36,050 nt of DNA from Ammonifex sp. (GCA_020725605.1 DYER01000013.1:1-36050), one strand, 5' to 3'; positions 27,668 through 36,050 are shown, counted from the stretch's first letter. Notes: generated by a model not told the origin, from the sequence alone. Numbers and translations are program-made.

Positions 27668-29521
27668 TCACCGCCCCGGAAGGAATTGCTCGCCGAAGGG
27701 GGTCGGCTCGACCCTCAGGTGGCCCTCCCGGGCCAGGACCCGCAGCCGGTCCAGGAGTTCCTGAAAGGAAATGCCGGTCCCCAATTTTGCCCGGATGGTG
27801 GGCAGGTGCAGGTCCAGGTTGAAGGCGCCCAGGGGCAGCAGGGGCGCGATCACCTCGAGCAGCCGGCGGTCCGCCTCCCCGGCCCGCTGCGCCAGTTCGT
27901 CGAAGGGGTTGACCACGTGGGGGCTGGCGGTCCTGGCGGCCCGGATGCGCACGGGCACGGTGCGGCCCACCAGGGCCGAGGACACGAAGGCGTTGCCCGA
28001 GGCCAGGTAGGGCAGGCGGGCCAGCTCCTCGCGCACCAGGTCCGTTTCCTGCTCGATGGCCGCTATGTCCAGGGCCCGCACGGTGCGGAAGATAATTTTG
28101 GTGTTGAGCTGGGCCGTGACCGTGTCGTCCAGCAGGGCCGGCCGCTGGGTGGCCAGGATCAGGAAGACCCCGTACTTGCGGCCTTCCTGGGCGATCTCGC
28201 GGATGATATTCCGGGCGGGGACCTCCCGCTCGCCCCGGGGGGCGAAGTGGTGGGCCTCGTCTGTGGCCAGTACGAAGGGCGGGAACCAGGGCGCCTCCTG
28301 GCCCCTGGCGCGGGCGTCCTGGAACTCCCGCCGCCGGGTGTACAGGCGGCGGAACAGGTAGGCGGCGTAGACCCCGAGGAGCCTTACGGGGCCCCGCACC
28401 ACGGCCAGCTGCCGCCGGTGGAGGGCCTCCTCCAGCACCGCGGTTCCGGCCGTGAAAATGCCTTCCTTTTCCAGAAAGTTGAGGCGCCAGGAAATGGCGT
28501 TGAGGGTGCTCACACCGCCCACGCGGTCCTTGTAGCGCGCCAGCAAATCCTTGTATCTTTTGATGCGCTCGCGCTCCACGGGATCTGCGACTTTGTCCTC
28601 GGCCACGGCCTGGAGAACCTTCTCCTCCTCCAGGGCCCGGATCAGGTCCCGCAGGTTGCTGCCGAAGGAGACCAGGGAGTCCCTCTTGCGGTGCAGGGTC
28701 TCCACCGCGTTGGTCATGGCCTCCGTGAGGGAGGAGACCGCGTCCAGCAGGCCGGCCAGTTCGCGGGAGGTCAGCTCGGTGAAGTCGATGCCCACGTCCA
28801 CCCCCACGGTGAAAACCGCGAAGCGGTCGCGGTAGTCCCGGACGAATTCGGCGGGCAGGCCCGGGAAGGGCTCGGAGAAGTCCATCTCCAGGTGGGGGTC
28901 CAGCACCACGGCCGGAATGCGCCGCTCCATTAGTTCCTCCAGCAGGACCCGCAGTCCGAAGGATTTGCCGGACCCCGAGCCCCCGAAGATACCGATGTGG
29001 GGATACTGGTGCATCTGGTGGTGGTCGAAAATGAAAGGCACCCCGTCCTGGGGGTAGAGACCGCGCTCGGGGTCGTAAAGCCGAAGCACGTCCCGCAGGT
29101 CGCCGGGTAGCTGGGAAGTCAGGTGCCCGGTGCCCCGGATGACGCCCAGCACCAGCCCGTCGCGGTAGCGGGCCGGCAGCAGGTAGCGCGCCACCTCGTG
29201 GAAGGCCGGGCGCCGCACCCGGGCCCCCACCGTGACCGGAGTCCCGGCCTCCTGGAGCAGGCGCACGCGGGCCAGGTGGATCTCCTCCTCCTCGATCCGG
29301 TAACCCACGGCCCTGAGTCCCGCCAGCACCCCCTCGTCCACCAGGGGGGTCTTTTCCCCGGCCAGGGGCAGGTAGCGGTTGAGGGAGCTGGTGCTCACCA
29401 CCTCGCCCACGGGGTTCTCGCGTTCCGGGTCCTCGATGAGCAGCAACTCGTTGATTACGAATTTGCGGTCCCGCGAGGCCACCCAGACCTCCTGCTGGGT
29501 GGTCGTGCCCACCACCTGCAA
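27668..29521 (-). CDS. herA: HerA-like hexameric DNA translocase
   Basis: 617 residues from TTG 29521, 7 nt after GGGGGG. N-terminal beta-rich region (about 1-120, HAS-barrel-like). Walker A GIFGGSGSGKSFGLRVLLEEL (180-187), VVLDPHLEMDF, a helical insertion (about 255-340), Walker B FVLATDEAHHFAPRG (about 428) and sensor LILATQRPALLD. The C-terminal part (540-617) resembles the HerA brace. HerA pumps duplex DNA and works with NurA nuclease, which is encoded just upstream; with Mre11-Rad50 it makes 3' single-stranded ends in archaea. In bacteria this pair is restricted to a few groups. Confidence 0.9.
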   Translation of the reverse strand: MQVVGTTTQQEVWVASRDRKFVINELLLIEDPERENPVGEVVSTSSLNRYLPLAGEKTPLVDEGVLAGLRAVGYRIEEEEIHLARVRLLQEAGTPVTVGARVRRPAFHEVARYLLPARYRDGLVLGVIRGTGHLTSQLPGDLRDVLRLYDPERGLYPQDGVPFIFDHHQMHQYPHIGIFGGSGSGKSFGLRVLLEELMERRIPAVVLDPHLEMDFSEPFPGLPAEFVRDYRDRFAVFTVGVDVGIDFTELTSRELAGLLDAVSSLTEAMTNAVETLHRKRDSLVSFGSNLRDLIRALEEEKVLQAVAEDKVADPVERERIKRYKDLLARYKDRVGGVSTLNAISWRLNFLEKEGIFTAGTAVLEEALHRRQLAVVRGPVRLLGVYAAYLFRRLYTRRREFQDARARGQEAPWFPPFVLATDEAHHFAPRGEREVPARNIIREIAQEGRKYGVFLILATQRPALLDDTVTAQLNTKIIFRTVRALDIAAIEQETDLVREELARLPYLASGNAFVSSALVGRTVPVRIRAARTASPHVVNPFDELAQRAGEADRRLLEVIAPLLPLGAFNLDLHLPTIRAKLGTGISFQELLDRLRVLAREGHLRVEPTPFGEQFLPGR

Positions 29522-29534
29522 AGCCCATCCCCCC

Positions 29535-30479
29535 TCAATAGGTCCGCCGCGCCCGGTGGGGCACCAGGAAGCGCTCGCGCAGGTCTGCCTCCACCCACGT
29601 GGTGAGCAGCAGCTCCACTTCGCGCTCGTCCAGCCGCACCTCGGCGTCCACCAGGTCCAGGAACAGCGGTATGCCCCGCGAATCCGAGGGTGTAATGCGG
29701 TAGAGGTACTCCATCACCGCCGGGGCCTGCTGCGAGTGCTCGGGCAGGAAGTCGCAGGCCACGGCCTGGGGGTGCCGGGACAGCCGCGCGAAAACCGTGT
29801 AGACGCCCCGCTTCACGGGTGGAAGAAAGAGGGCCTCTCCCGGGTCCAGCAGGCCGAACAGGAGGTCGCGGTCGTAAAACCCCTCCCCCACCACGGCCCG
29901 GGCCAGCCCGCCGGAGGCCGCCTCTTCGATAACGCCTACGGACACGGCGCCGGCGGCCCGCGCCGTCGCGCAGTACTCCTCCCATTCCTCCGGCGCGTGG
30001 TGGGCGTAGCGCAAAAATCCCCCGTCGAACAGTACCAGGGCCGGGCGAAAGGCGGCCACCGCAGCCGCCGCGGCGCGGACCTCCAGGCGGCAGAGCTGCC
30101 GGTCGCGCACGAGCAACAGGGCGTAGTCGCGGGGCACCCCTTCCCGGGCCGCCACCCGGGCCACCTCCTCGCGGTGCGCCGCCACCAGGGGGCTCAGGAA
30201 CCCATGCTCCACGACCCGCTCCCCGCGGCTGCTCCGGGCCGCGGCCCGGAACAGATGGAGGACAAAGGGATAGCTACCCCCGAACCCGTGGGTCGAGCCG
30301 TCCACCGCCACCAGCGGGGCACTCCCGAAGGGATAATCCCCGCACCCGCCGAGCCTTACGATACGTCCCCCGGCCCGGAGGATGCGCTCCCTCAAGGCCG
30401 CCCGGTCCCCCAGCATCGCGCTGCGATGCCTCAGTTCGCGGCTGAAGGCGCGCAAGCATGCCACCAGATCGTCCTCCAT
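29535..30479 (-). CDS. nurA: NurA domain nuclease
   Basis: 314 residues from ATG 30479, one base after the preceding stop (GGGGAGG is 12 nt upstream inside that gene). NurA signatures: APLVAVDGSTHGFGG (catalytic Asp near 60), a second acidic motif RPALVLFDGGFLRY, VGVIEEA, and a C-terminal MEYLYRITPSDSRGIPLFLDLVDAEVRL. NurA is a 5' to 3' nuclease that sits on the HerA hexamer. Immediate linkage to herA (13-nt gap) confirms the assignment. Confidence 0.9.
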   Translation of the reverse strand: MEDDLVACLRAFSRELRHRSAMLGDRAALRERILRAGGRIVRLGGCGDYPFGSAPLVAVDGSTHGFGGSYPFVLHLFRAAARSSRGERVVEHGFLSPLVAAHREEVARVAAREGVPRDYALLLVRDRQLCRLEVRAAAAAVAAFRPALVLFDGGFLRYAHHAPEEWEEYCATARAAGAVSVGVIEEAASGGLARAVVGEGFYDRDLLFGLLDPGEALFLPPVKRGVYTVFARLSRHPQAVACDFLPEHSQQAPAVMEYLYRITPSDSRGIPLFLDLVDAEVRLDEREVELLLTTWVEADLRERFLVPHRARRTY

Positions 30480-30480
30480 G

Positions 30481-31251
30481 CTAGCGCCCATCCTCCCCGG
30501 TGCCGGGCCCGGCGGCCGGCGGCAACTCCCTGATGAGCAGGGGCCGGAAATCAAGGTAATCCGCGCTCACCAGGAAGAAATCTATGCCCCAGGCCCGCCG
30601 CGGAAGCCGGTAATTGCGCGCCCGGGCGTGCAGGTGGCCGTACACCACGGTCCTGATGCCGTACCTCTGAAAGAGGTCGATGAACCCGGAGCGCTCGTGG
30701 CGGTCGTTGGTGGGCATGAAGTGCATCATGACGATGATTTCTTCCACTCCCGCCGGCACGCTTTTCAGGGAAAGCTCGAGGCGGTGCAGCTCCCGCCGGT
30801 AGATCTTCCAGTCCCGCTCCTCGAAACAGGTGTCGTCGGGGCAGAGCCAGCCCCGCGTGCCGCAGACGGCGATGCGGCCCAGCAGCACGTGGTCATTCTG
30901 AATCACCCGCACGTTGGGCGGCAGGGCCCGGCGCACTTTGGAAACGCTCTTGGGCCACCAGTAGTCGTGGTTGCCCGGAACGCAAATGATGGAACCCGGC
31001 AGCAACCCCAGAAAGGCCAGGTCGTGGGCGGCCTCTTCCAGGCGCATGGCCCAGGAGATGTCCCCCGGCATGAGCACCACGTCCTCCGGACCCACGGTCC
31101 CGCACCAGTGCTCGTAGGTCTTGCGGTAGTGCTCCCGCCAGGCCTCGCCGAAGACCCACATGGGCTTGGCCTCCGCCACGTCTTCCCACCGGCCCGGGGT
31201 AACGGGCGCCGTAAAGGAAAGGTGAAGATCACTCAATCCGAAAATACGCAA
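30481..31251 (-). CDS. Calcineurin-like phosphoesterase, COG1768 type
   Basis: 256 residues. Motifs: GLSDLHLS, LMPGDISWAMRLEEA, CVPGNHDYWW, IVMMHFMPTN and VYGHLHARA, a complete binuclear metal site. The GDISWAM and NHDYWWP variants are those of the COG1768 'predicted phosphohydrolase' group rather than Mre11. The substrate is unknown. It is the first gene of the operon leading into nurA-herA-sbcD, with only 1 nt to nurA. Both ends of the module therefore encode metallophosphoesterases, which may suggest a nucleotide- or DNA-end-processing role. A TACAAT -10 lies at 31331-31326, with no good -35. Confidence 0.85.
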   Translation of the reverse strand: MRIFGLSDLHLSFTAPVTPGRWEDVAEAKPMWVFGEAWREHYRKTYEHWCGTVGPEDVVLMPGDISWAMRLEEAAHDLAFLGLLPGSIICVPGNHDYWWPKSVSKVRRALPPNVRVIQNDHVLLGRIAVCGTRGWLCPDDTCFEERDWKIYRRELHRLELSLKSVPAGVEEIIVMMHFMPTNDRHERSGFIDLFQRYGIRTVVYGHLHARARNYRLPRRAWGIDFFLVSADYLDFRPLLIRELPPAAGPGTGEDGR

Positions 31252-31471
31252 AAGCCCCTACCACCCGCCGGCCCGCCGGGCCCCCGTGGTTGTGTGTTGG
31301 GTAAGGGGCCGGGCGGCCTTCTAAAATTGTAATTCGTGGCCCGGACTCCTTTTCCTTGCCCCGGCCACAAAATGCGTCACCCGGCCATCCCGGCGCCCGG
31401 GCGGGTGGCCCTTGCGGGCAGCAGGAGTTTCCTGCCGCGACGTGAAATTAAACCAGGAGTGTAAATCGGCC

Positions 31472-32110
31472 ATGCACGTGCGCACGCGAGAATACGAATT
31501 TCCCCTGCCGGCCCGCACCGTGCGGTTACTCGTGGTGAGCAACACCGAGGAGCTGATCACGGATCCTGAGGACGAGGAGGCCGTTCCGTGCTGGGCCGAG
31601 CTCTGGCCCGCGGCCCGCGGGCTGGCAGGCTACATCTGGGAGCACCTGACCTTTGCCGGAGACACGGTGCTGGAATTGGGCTGCGGTCTGGGCCTGCCGG
31701 GGGTGGTTTGCGGCCTGAAAGGGGCGCGGGTCACCTTCTCCGACTGCCGCGCCGAGGCCCTGGCACTGGCCCTGGAAAACGCCCGCCGCAACGGGGTGCG
31801 GGCCGGTGCCCTGCTGGCCGACTGGCGCGCGTTCCGGGTGGACGGGCAGTTTGACTGGATCGTGGGTTCGGACATCTGCTACGACCCGAAGCTGAACCGT
31901 CACTTGCGGGAAATCTTTCGGTGCCACCTGAAACCCCGCGGCCGGCTACTGCTCGCGCAGCCGGAGCGACCGGCGGCCCGCGCGCTGCTGGAGGAGCTGC
32001 CCGCCGCGGGATTCGAAACCGTGCGCCGTGTGACCGTACCGGTCTTCACGGAGGGGGAACTGCTGCCCTACCACGAGATTCACGTGGACGAGTTGCTCAG
32101 GAGGTCTTGA
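31472..32110 (+). CDS. Class I SAM-dependent methyltransferase (METTL21/ETFB-KMT-like)
   Basis: 212 residues from ATG 31472, with AGGAG about 12 nt upstream. Glycine-rich SAM loop VLELGCGLGLPGVVCGLKGARVTFSDC, post-I acidic Cys-Asp pair, and motif IVGSDICYDPKLNRHL. The preceding PCWAELWPAARGLAGYI is typical of the Methyltransf_16 group, which methylates lysines of proteins, and of small-molecule relatives. The substrate is not evident. It is on the + strand, divergent from the resection operon and 55 nt before yifB. Confidence 0.8.
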   Translation: MHVRTREYEFPLPARTVRLLVVSNTEELITDPEDEEAVPCWAELWPAARGLAGYIWEHLTFAGDTVLELGCGLGLPGVVCGLKGARVTFSDCRAEALALALENARRNGVRAGALLADWRAFRVDGQFDWIVGSDICYDPKLNRHLREIFRCHLKPRGRLLLAQPERPAARALLEELPAAGFETVRRVTVPVFTEGELLPYHEIHVDELLRRS

Positions 32111-32165
32111 CCAATGGGGCGGGGTCCGGGGAGCAGAACCGGAGAGAAACGGAGGGTACCGGCAA

Positions 32166-33689
32166 TTGCTGGCCGTGGTTAGCAGTACGGCCCTCCGCGG
32201 CCTGGAGGGCCAGTTGGTGCAGGTAGAGGTGGACGTGGCCAACGGCCTGCCTTCCTTCGAGGTGGTGGGCCTGCCCGACGCCGCGGTCCGGGAGGCCAAG
32301 GACCGGGTCCGCACGGCCATAAAGAATTCGGGGTTAGAATTCCCGGTGAAGCGGCTCACCGTAAACCTGGCGCCGGCGGACCTGCGGAAAGAAGGCCCCC
32401 TCTACGACTTAGCCATCGCCGTGGGCATTCTGGCGGCCACGGGCCAGGTCGACGCCGACGCGTGCCGTGAATTTGTATTCCTGGGCGAACTCTCCCTGGG
32501 CGGCGAGGTGCGGCCGGTGCACGGCGTGCTGGCATGCGCGGCCGTGGCCGCGGAGCACGGGTGCCGCCGCCTGGTGGTACCGGAGGCCAACGCTCACGAG
32601 GCCGCCCTGGTCCCGGGACTGGAAGTCTACCCCGCCGCCAGCTTGCGCCAGGTGGCGGGCATGTTACGGGGCGAGGAAACCATTCCCCCCTGCCGGGTGG
32701 ATGCCGAAGGCCTGCTCGCAGAAGACACGGCGCCGGACGCGGACCTGGCGGACATACGGGGCCAGGTGGCGGCCAAGCGCGCCCTCGAGATCGCCGCCGC
32801 CGGCGGCCACAATCTGCTCCTCATCGGGCCCCCGGGCAGCGGCAAAACCATGCTGGCGCGCCGCCTCCCCGGCATCCTGCCGCCCATGACCTTCGAGGAG
32901 GCCGTGGAGGTAACCAAGCTTTACAGCCTGGCGGGCCTCCTGCCCCCGGGGGAATTTCTGATTACCAGGCGGCCCTTCCGTGCCCCCCACCATACCGCCT
33001 CCACCGCCAGCCTGGTCGGGGGCGGCCGCGTCCCCCGGCCGGGGGAGATCAGCCTGAGCCACCTGGGCGTGCTGTTCCTGGACGAGCTGCCGGAGTTCCC
33101 CCGCGACTGCCTGGAGGCCCTGCGCCAGCCCCTGGAGGACGGATTCGTGACCGTGGCGCGTGCCGGGGCCGTGGTCACCTATCCGGCGCGCATCACCCTC
33201 GTGGCGGCCATGAACCCCTGCCCCTGCGGGCGCCTGGGCACCGGCGGCGGCCAACCCTGCACCTGCACCCCGCACCAGGTGCGCCGCTACGTCAACCGGC
33301 TGTCCGGACCGTTGCTGGACCGCATCGACCTTCACGTGGAGGTCCCCCGGCTGAACTACCATGAACTGGAGGACCTGCCCGCGGAATCTTCGGCCGAGGT
33401 GCGGCGCAGGGTGGCCGCGGCCCGTCGCCTGCAACTGATGCGCACCGGCTGCTGCAACGCCCAGCTTACCGCGGCCCAGCTGAGACAAGTGTGCCACCTG
33501 GACCGGGAGGCACGCAGACTGCTGCAAAAAGCGTACAACATTCTGGGTTTGAGCGCACGGGCACACGATCGCATCCTGAAGGTGGCACGTACCATCGCGG
33601 ACCTGGAAGGTAGTGCGACGGTGGCGGCCCAGCACGTCGCCGAAGCCATACAGTACCGCACTCTGGATAAACTAGATCCTGACGTATAG
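32166..33689 (+). CDS. yifB: YifB/ComM family Mg-chelatase-like AAA+ ATPase
   Basis: 507 residues from TTG 32166, 9 nt after GGAGGG. N-terminal ChlI-like S5/Lon-type fold (VQVEVDVANGLPSFEVVGLPDAAVREAKDRVRTAIKNSG), Walker A LLIGPPGSGKTMLARRLPGILPP (220-227), Walker B VLFLDELPEFPR, NPCPCG and GPLLDRIDLHVEVP, plus the C-terminal Mg_chelatase_C domain. ComM is a hexameric branch-migration helicase promoting recombination in natural transformation. It lies near the resection operon, but that gene group is on the other strand. Its 3' end overlaps the convergent gene by 18 nt. Confidence 0.93.
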   Translation: MLAVVSSTALRGLEGQLVQVEVDVANGLPSFEVVGLPDAAVREAKDRVRTAIKNSGLEFPVKRLTVNLAPADLRKEGPLYDLAIAVGILAATGQVDADACREFVFLGELSLGGEVRPVHGVLACAAVAAEHGCRRLVVPEANAHEAALVPGLEVYPAASLRQVAGMLRGEETIPPCRVDAEGLLAEDTAPDADLADIRGQVAAKRALEIAAAGGHNLLLIGPPGSGKTMLARRLPGILPPMTFEEAVEVTKLYSLAGLLPPGEFLITRRPFRAPHHTASTASLVGGGRVPRPGEISLSHLGVLFLDELPEFPRDCLEALRQPLEDGFVTVARAGAVVTYPARITLVAAMNPCPCGRLGTGGGQPCTCTPHQVRRYVNRLSGPLLDRIDLHVEVPRLNYHELEDLPAESSAEVRRRVAAARRLQLMRTGCCNAQLTAAQLRQVCHLDREARRLLQKAYNILGLSARAHDRILKVARTIADLEGSATVAAQHVAEAIQYRTLDKLDPDV

Positions 33690-33977
33690 GGCCCGTTCCT
33701 GATCGTTGTATTCGGCCACGTATTTGCCGCGGGGACTGATATTGAAATGCTTAAAGAAACCCTTACCGAAAACCTTGGTCTTCTTGATCTGCATGCCGCC
33801 GTCCTCAACTGCCCTGATACGCACCGTGTTGGTGGCGCGGCTGTAGGCAAGCTCCACGCGGTCGCTTCCCAGCTTCTGGCGGGCCACGTTATTCAACACG
33901 ATGGAGCTTTTGGAGAAGGAAACAACAGGCAGCTTCTGTTCCTTTTCTCCCCGGGGAACGTAGACTTCAAAGTCCAT
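33672..33977 (-). CDS. Hypothetical protein, 101 residues, strongly promoted
   Basis: ATG 33977 behind AAGGAGTG. The product is basic and beta-rich: VVSFSKSSIVLNNVARQKLGSDRVELAYSRATNTVRIRAVEDGG, then MQIKKTKVFGKGFFKHFNISPRGKYVAEYNDQERALYVRI. Short strands with many Lys/Arg suggest a nucleic-acid-binding fold similar to AbrB-like or phage accessory proteins, but I cannot assign a family. It has a near-consensus promoter at 34009-34037 and a T-rich leader, so it should be well expressed. It is convergent with yifB. Confidence 0.75.
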   Translation of the reverse strand: MDFEVYVPRGEKEQKLPVVSFSKSSIVLNNVARQKLGSDRVELAYSRATNTVRIRAVEDGGMQIKKTKVFGKGFFKHFNISPRGKYVAEYNDQERALYVRI

Positions 33978-34008
33978 AGTGACACTCCTTTGTGCGTTTT
34001 TGGGTACA

Positions 34009-34037
34009 ATTTTATCGAAGGTTTCCCAACAAGTCAA
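34009..34037 (-). promoter_or_regulatory. Strong promoter of the 33672-33977 gene
   Basis: On the minus strand TTGACT (34037-34032), 17 bp, TAAAAT (34014-34009). Confidence 0.8.
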
Positions 34038-34223
34038 GCTCCACCGCCAGAAAGTTATTCAAACTTCTTTTCCGGCCTATCAAACGAGTGTCGAAAAAAC
34101 GATAGGTCGAGCCATACCGATAAGTTATCAAAACCTTATGCCACACATGCCGGTTACCGCGGACGCAACCCTCTCGGTCATTGAGGATAAAAAACAGTGC
34201 CCAAGGAGGTAGCTAACTGCGTT

Positions 34224-35501
34224 ATGACACCGGAAAGGCTTCTCTCGGACCTGATTCAGATTCCATCGGTCAACCCACCCGGCAACGAAACGCCGGTGGC
34301 AGTTTACCTGCGGGATCTTTTCGCCGCCGCCGGAATTCCTTCCCTAGTAGTCGAAAGCGAGCCGGGAAGGGGCAGCTTCGTCGCCACTTTGGGCCACGGC
34401 GAACGCCGCCTGCTCTTCCTCTCCCACACCGATGTGGTACCGGCCGGCGAGGGGTGGGCCTTCGACCCCTTCGGCGGGGCCATCATCGACGGCCACGTTT
34501 GCGGACGGGGGGCCCTCGACTGCAAAGGACTGGTGGCCGCCCAGGCCGCCGCGGTACTGCGGCTGGCCCGTGAGGGAAACCTCAACGGGACCCTCATTTT
34601 TGCCGCCACCGCCGACGAGGAGCGGGGCGGAAAGCTCGGGGTGCAGTATCTGTTAGAGCACCATCCCGAACTGCTGCGGGCCGACTTCGCCATTAACGAA
34701 GGGGGCGAAGAGCCCATCGTCCTCGACGGGCGGACCGTGTACTTCGTGCAGGTGGGGGAGAAGGGCACGGCCTGGAGTACCGTGACCACCCGCGGCGTCG
34801 CGTGTCACGGTTCCGTACCGGCCCTGGGCGAGAACGCGGTGGTCAAAATGGCCGGCATAGTGACCCGGCTGGCAGCCTTGGAGCCGCCCGTGCGCCTTAT
34901 TCCTGAGGTCGCGGCTCTCGTGGCCGAGCTGGCGCGCCTGCGGGGTCTTGAGGCACCGGTTGCCCCGGAAAACGTGGACGCCCTGATCGCAGGGATTAAC
35001 GACGCGGGTTTTGCGGCGGCCCTCTCCGCCATGACCCGCATGACCCTGTCCCCCAACGTAATCCAGGGCGGCACCAAGACCAACATCGTACCGGACCTTT
35101 GCACCCTGGAGGTGGACGTGCGCATTTTGCCGGGCCAGGACCGGGAAGAGGTGGAAAGGGTCCTGCGGGAGGCCGTCGGGGAAGACGGGGAGTTCGAAAT
35201 TCACAATTACCATCCGCCCACCTTCTCGCCGGCGGAGGCCCCCTATTACCGCCTCATCGTGGAGACCATCGGGGAACTGGTGGGCCCGGTGCCCTGCCTG
35301 CCCCACATTTCCCCCGGGGCCACGGACTCGCGCCACTTGCGTGCGGCCGGCATCCCGGCCTACGGAATCTCCCTCATGGCACCGGGTTTCGACCCGCGCC
35401 TGCGCACAACGGTGCACGGCAGGAACGAGCGCATCGACATCGCCAGCCTGAGACTGAAAACCGAGTTCTTCGTGCGGCTGGCCCGCAAGTATCTCGGTTA
35501 G
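34224..35501 (+). CDS. M20 family metallopeptidase / deacylase (ArgE/DapE type)
   Basis: 425 residues from ATG 34224 (AAGGAGGT about 13 nt upstream). Dizinc motifs: FLSHTDVVPAGEGWAFDPFGG (first His-x-Asp), GRGALDCKG (bridging Asp), ATADEERGG (catalytic Glu and ligand Glu), INEGGEE and TTVHGRNERIDI (last His). A dimerisation domain lies between about 190 and 310 (RGVACHGSVPALGENAV). It hydrolyses an N-acyl or peptide bond; members include ArgE, DapE, Acy1 and CPG2, and the sequence here does not tell which. The gene follows an AT-rich spacer with no clear promoter and is followed 19 nt later by a membrane glycosyltransferase gene. Confidence 0.88.
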   Translation: MTPERLLSDLIQIPSVNPPGNETPVAVYLRDLFAAAGIPSLVVESEPGRGSFVATLGHGERRLLFLSHTDVVPAGEGWAFDPFGGAIIDGHVCGRGALDCKGLVAAQAAAVLRLAREGNLNGTLIFAATADEERGGKLGVQYLLEHHPELLRADFAINEGGEEPIVLDGRTVYFVQVGEKGTAWSTVTTRGVACHGSVPALGENAVVKMAGIVTRLAALEPPVRLIPEVAALVAELARLRGLEAPVAPENVDALIAGINDAGFAAALSAMTRMTLSPNVIQGGTKTNIVPDLCTLEVDVRILPGQDREEVERVLREAVGEDGEFEIHNYHPPTFSPAEAPYYRLIVETIGELVGPVPCLPHISPGATDSRHLRAAGIPAYGISLMAPGFDPRLRTTVHGRNERIDIASLRLKTEFFVRLARKYLG

Positions 35502-35520
35502 GTCCCGGGAGCGGATACCG

Positions 35521-36050
35521 GTGCGGAACGGGCACGAGGCGTGCTGGCCCTTTTTCCTCCATGTGGCCCTGTATCTGGTGGCCGCGGGTTTCGGGAGCCT
35601 GCTGGTCCCCACCAGCACCCCCGACGGATTTTTTCTCGCGGAGGGCAGCTTCCTGACCCGCGGTTTGGAGCACTGGGACGCCGGGTGGTACGTGAGGATA
35701 GCGCGCCAGGGGTACGACGCGGGAAGTATCGTATTCTTTCCCCTCTATCCGGCGGTTTTGCGCCTGGCCGGCATAATCGTCCCCCACGTCTCCCAGTATA
35801 TACTGGGGGCGGTTTTCTCCGCCCTGTGCTTCCTGGCGGCCCTTTACTTGCTGCACCGGCTCCTGACGCTCGACGGCTACCCGGAGACGCTGGTCGAACG
35901 GGCCCTGATCTACCTGGCCCTGTTTCCGACGGCCTTTTACTTCAACCTGGTTTACACCGAGGCCCTTTTCCTGGCCCTGACCCTGGGCGCCTTTTACGCG
36001 GCGCGCAAGGGTCACTGGCCCCTGGCCGGCCTGCTGGGGGCCCTGGCCAC
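35521..36050 (+). CDS. PIG-V-like membrane mannosyl/glycosyltransferase, N-terminal part
   Basis: GTG 35521 behind GGGAG; the gene runs off the window after 176 codons. Several membrane spans are visible (FFLHVALYLVAAGFGSLLV; YILGAVFSALCFLAALYLL; ALIYLALFPTAFYFNLVYTEALFLALTLGAFYAA). Between the first two is a loop with GLEHWDAGWYVRIARQGYD and FFPLYPAVLRL. WDAxWY plus FFPLYP is the signature of the PIG-V/bacterial mannosyltransferase group of GT-C enzymes, with the Asp as catalytic base. It would use a polyprenyl-phosphate sugar on the outer membrane face. The end is not seen. Confidence 0.82.
   Translation, partial: MRNGHEACWPFFLHVALYLVAAGFGSLLVPTSTPDGFFLAEGSFLTRGLEHWDAGWYVRIARQGYDAGSIVFFPLYPAVLRLAGIIVPHVSQYILGAVFSALCFLAALYLLHRLLTLDGYPETLVERALIYLALFPTAFYFNLVYTEALFLALTLGAFYAARKGHWPLAGLLGALA

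Noticed and set aside
1-36050. CRISPR array or insertion sequence
   Set aside because: No regularly spaced 25-40-bp repeats with spacers, no transposase gene and no terminal inverted repeats with target duplication were seen; the heptamer array has the wrong repeat size and symmetry for CRISPR.

Overview
The window looks like a GC-rich, probably thermophilic and anaerobic member of the Bacillota, close to the Desulfotomaculum / Moorella / Ammonifex / Desulforudis type of clostridium. This is an inference from strong AGGAGG-type ribosome sites with many GTG/TTG starts, canonical sigma-A promoters (TTGACA-17-TATAAT type), and the gene set: pyruvoyl-dependent arginine decarboxylase, an F420-0:glutamate-ligase-like protein, a UPF0324 transporter, a YifB/ComM ATPase and an archaeal-style HerA-NurA-Mre11-Rad50 operon. 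I cannot name the species from sequence alone.

Layout. (1) 1-1211: a tRNA region with Gln(TTG, partial), Lys(CTT), Gln(CTG) and Glu(CTC), plus an 8-cysteine ferredoxin. (2) 1168-15783: a 14.6-kb integrated element. It is bounded by a 49-bp direct repeat that begins in the anticodon loop of tRNA-Glu and runs past its 3' end. It carries a tyrosine integrase beside the tRNA, a Xre repressor with a symmetric divergent promoter/operator region, a short rightward unit of unknown genes, a 1286-residue 'polyvalent' protein with a zinc-metallopeptidase motif, and a leftward replication block (Xre, excisionase-like protein, CHC2/Toprim primase-helicase, Hjc-like resolvase). An unknown gene sits beside attR. 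No terminase, portal, capsid, tail, lysis or conjugation genes are recognisable, so it looks like a satellite or plasmid-like integrative element. Its primase gene contains a 228-bp array of 14 heptamers in two-fold symmetry, the best candidate for its replication origin. (3) 15784-16430: the decayed left end of an earlier related element, with degenerate integrase arm sites and a frameshifted integrase tail.

(4) 16431-23540: housekeeping genes. A + strand operon has an AMIN/Amidase_3 protein without a signal peptide, a CofE-like protein and PvlArgDC. On the minus strand are tRNA-Leu(CAG), gltX, pyrE and a UPF0324 membrane transporter with a small membrane protein. (5) 23631-31251: one long minus-strand operon, reading from the right: COG1768-type phosphoesterase, nurA, herA, mre11/sbcD, a Rad50-like ATPase split over three genes (Walker A arm with zinc hook; a coiled coil; a Walker B arm), yjbQ and a DUF6941-like protein. 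This is an archaeal-type DNA-end-resection module with an unusually divided Rad50, and it is the most notable system in the chromosomal part. (6) 31472-36050: a SAM methyltransferase, yifB/comM, a small unknown gene with a strong promoter, an M20 peptidase and the start of a membrane glycosyltransferase.
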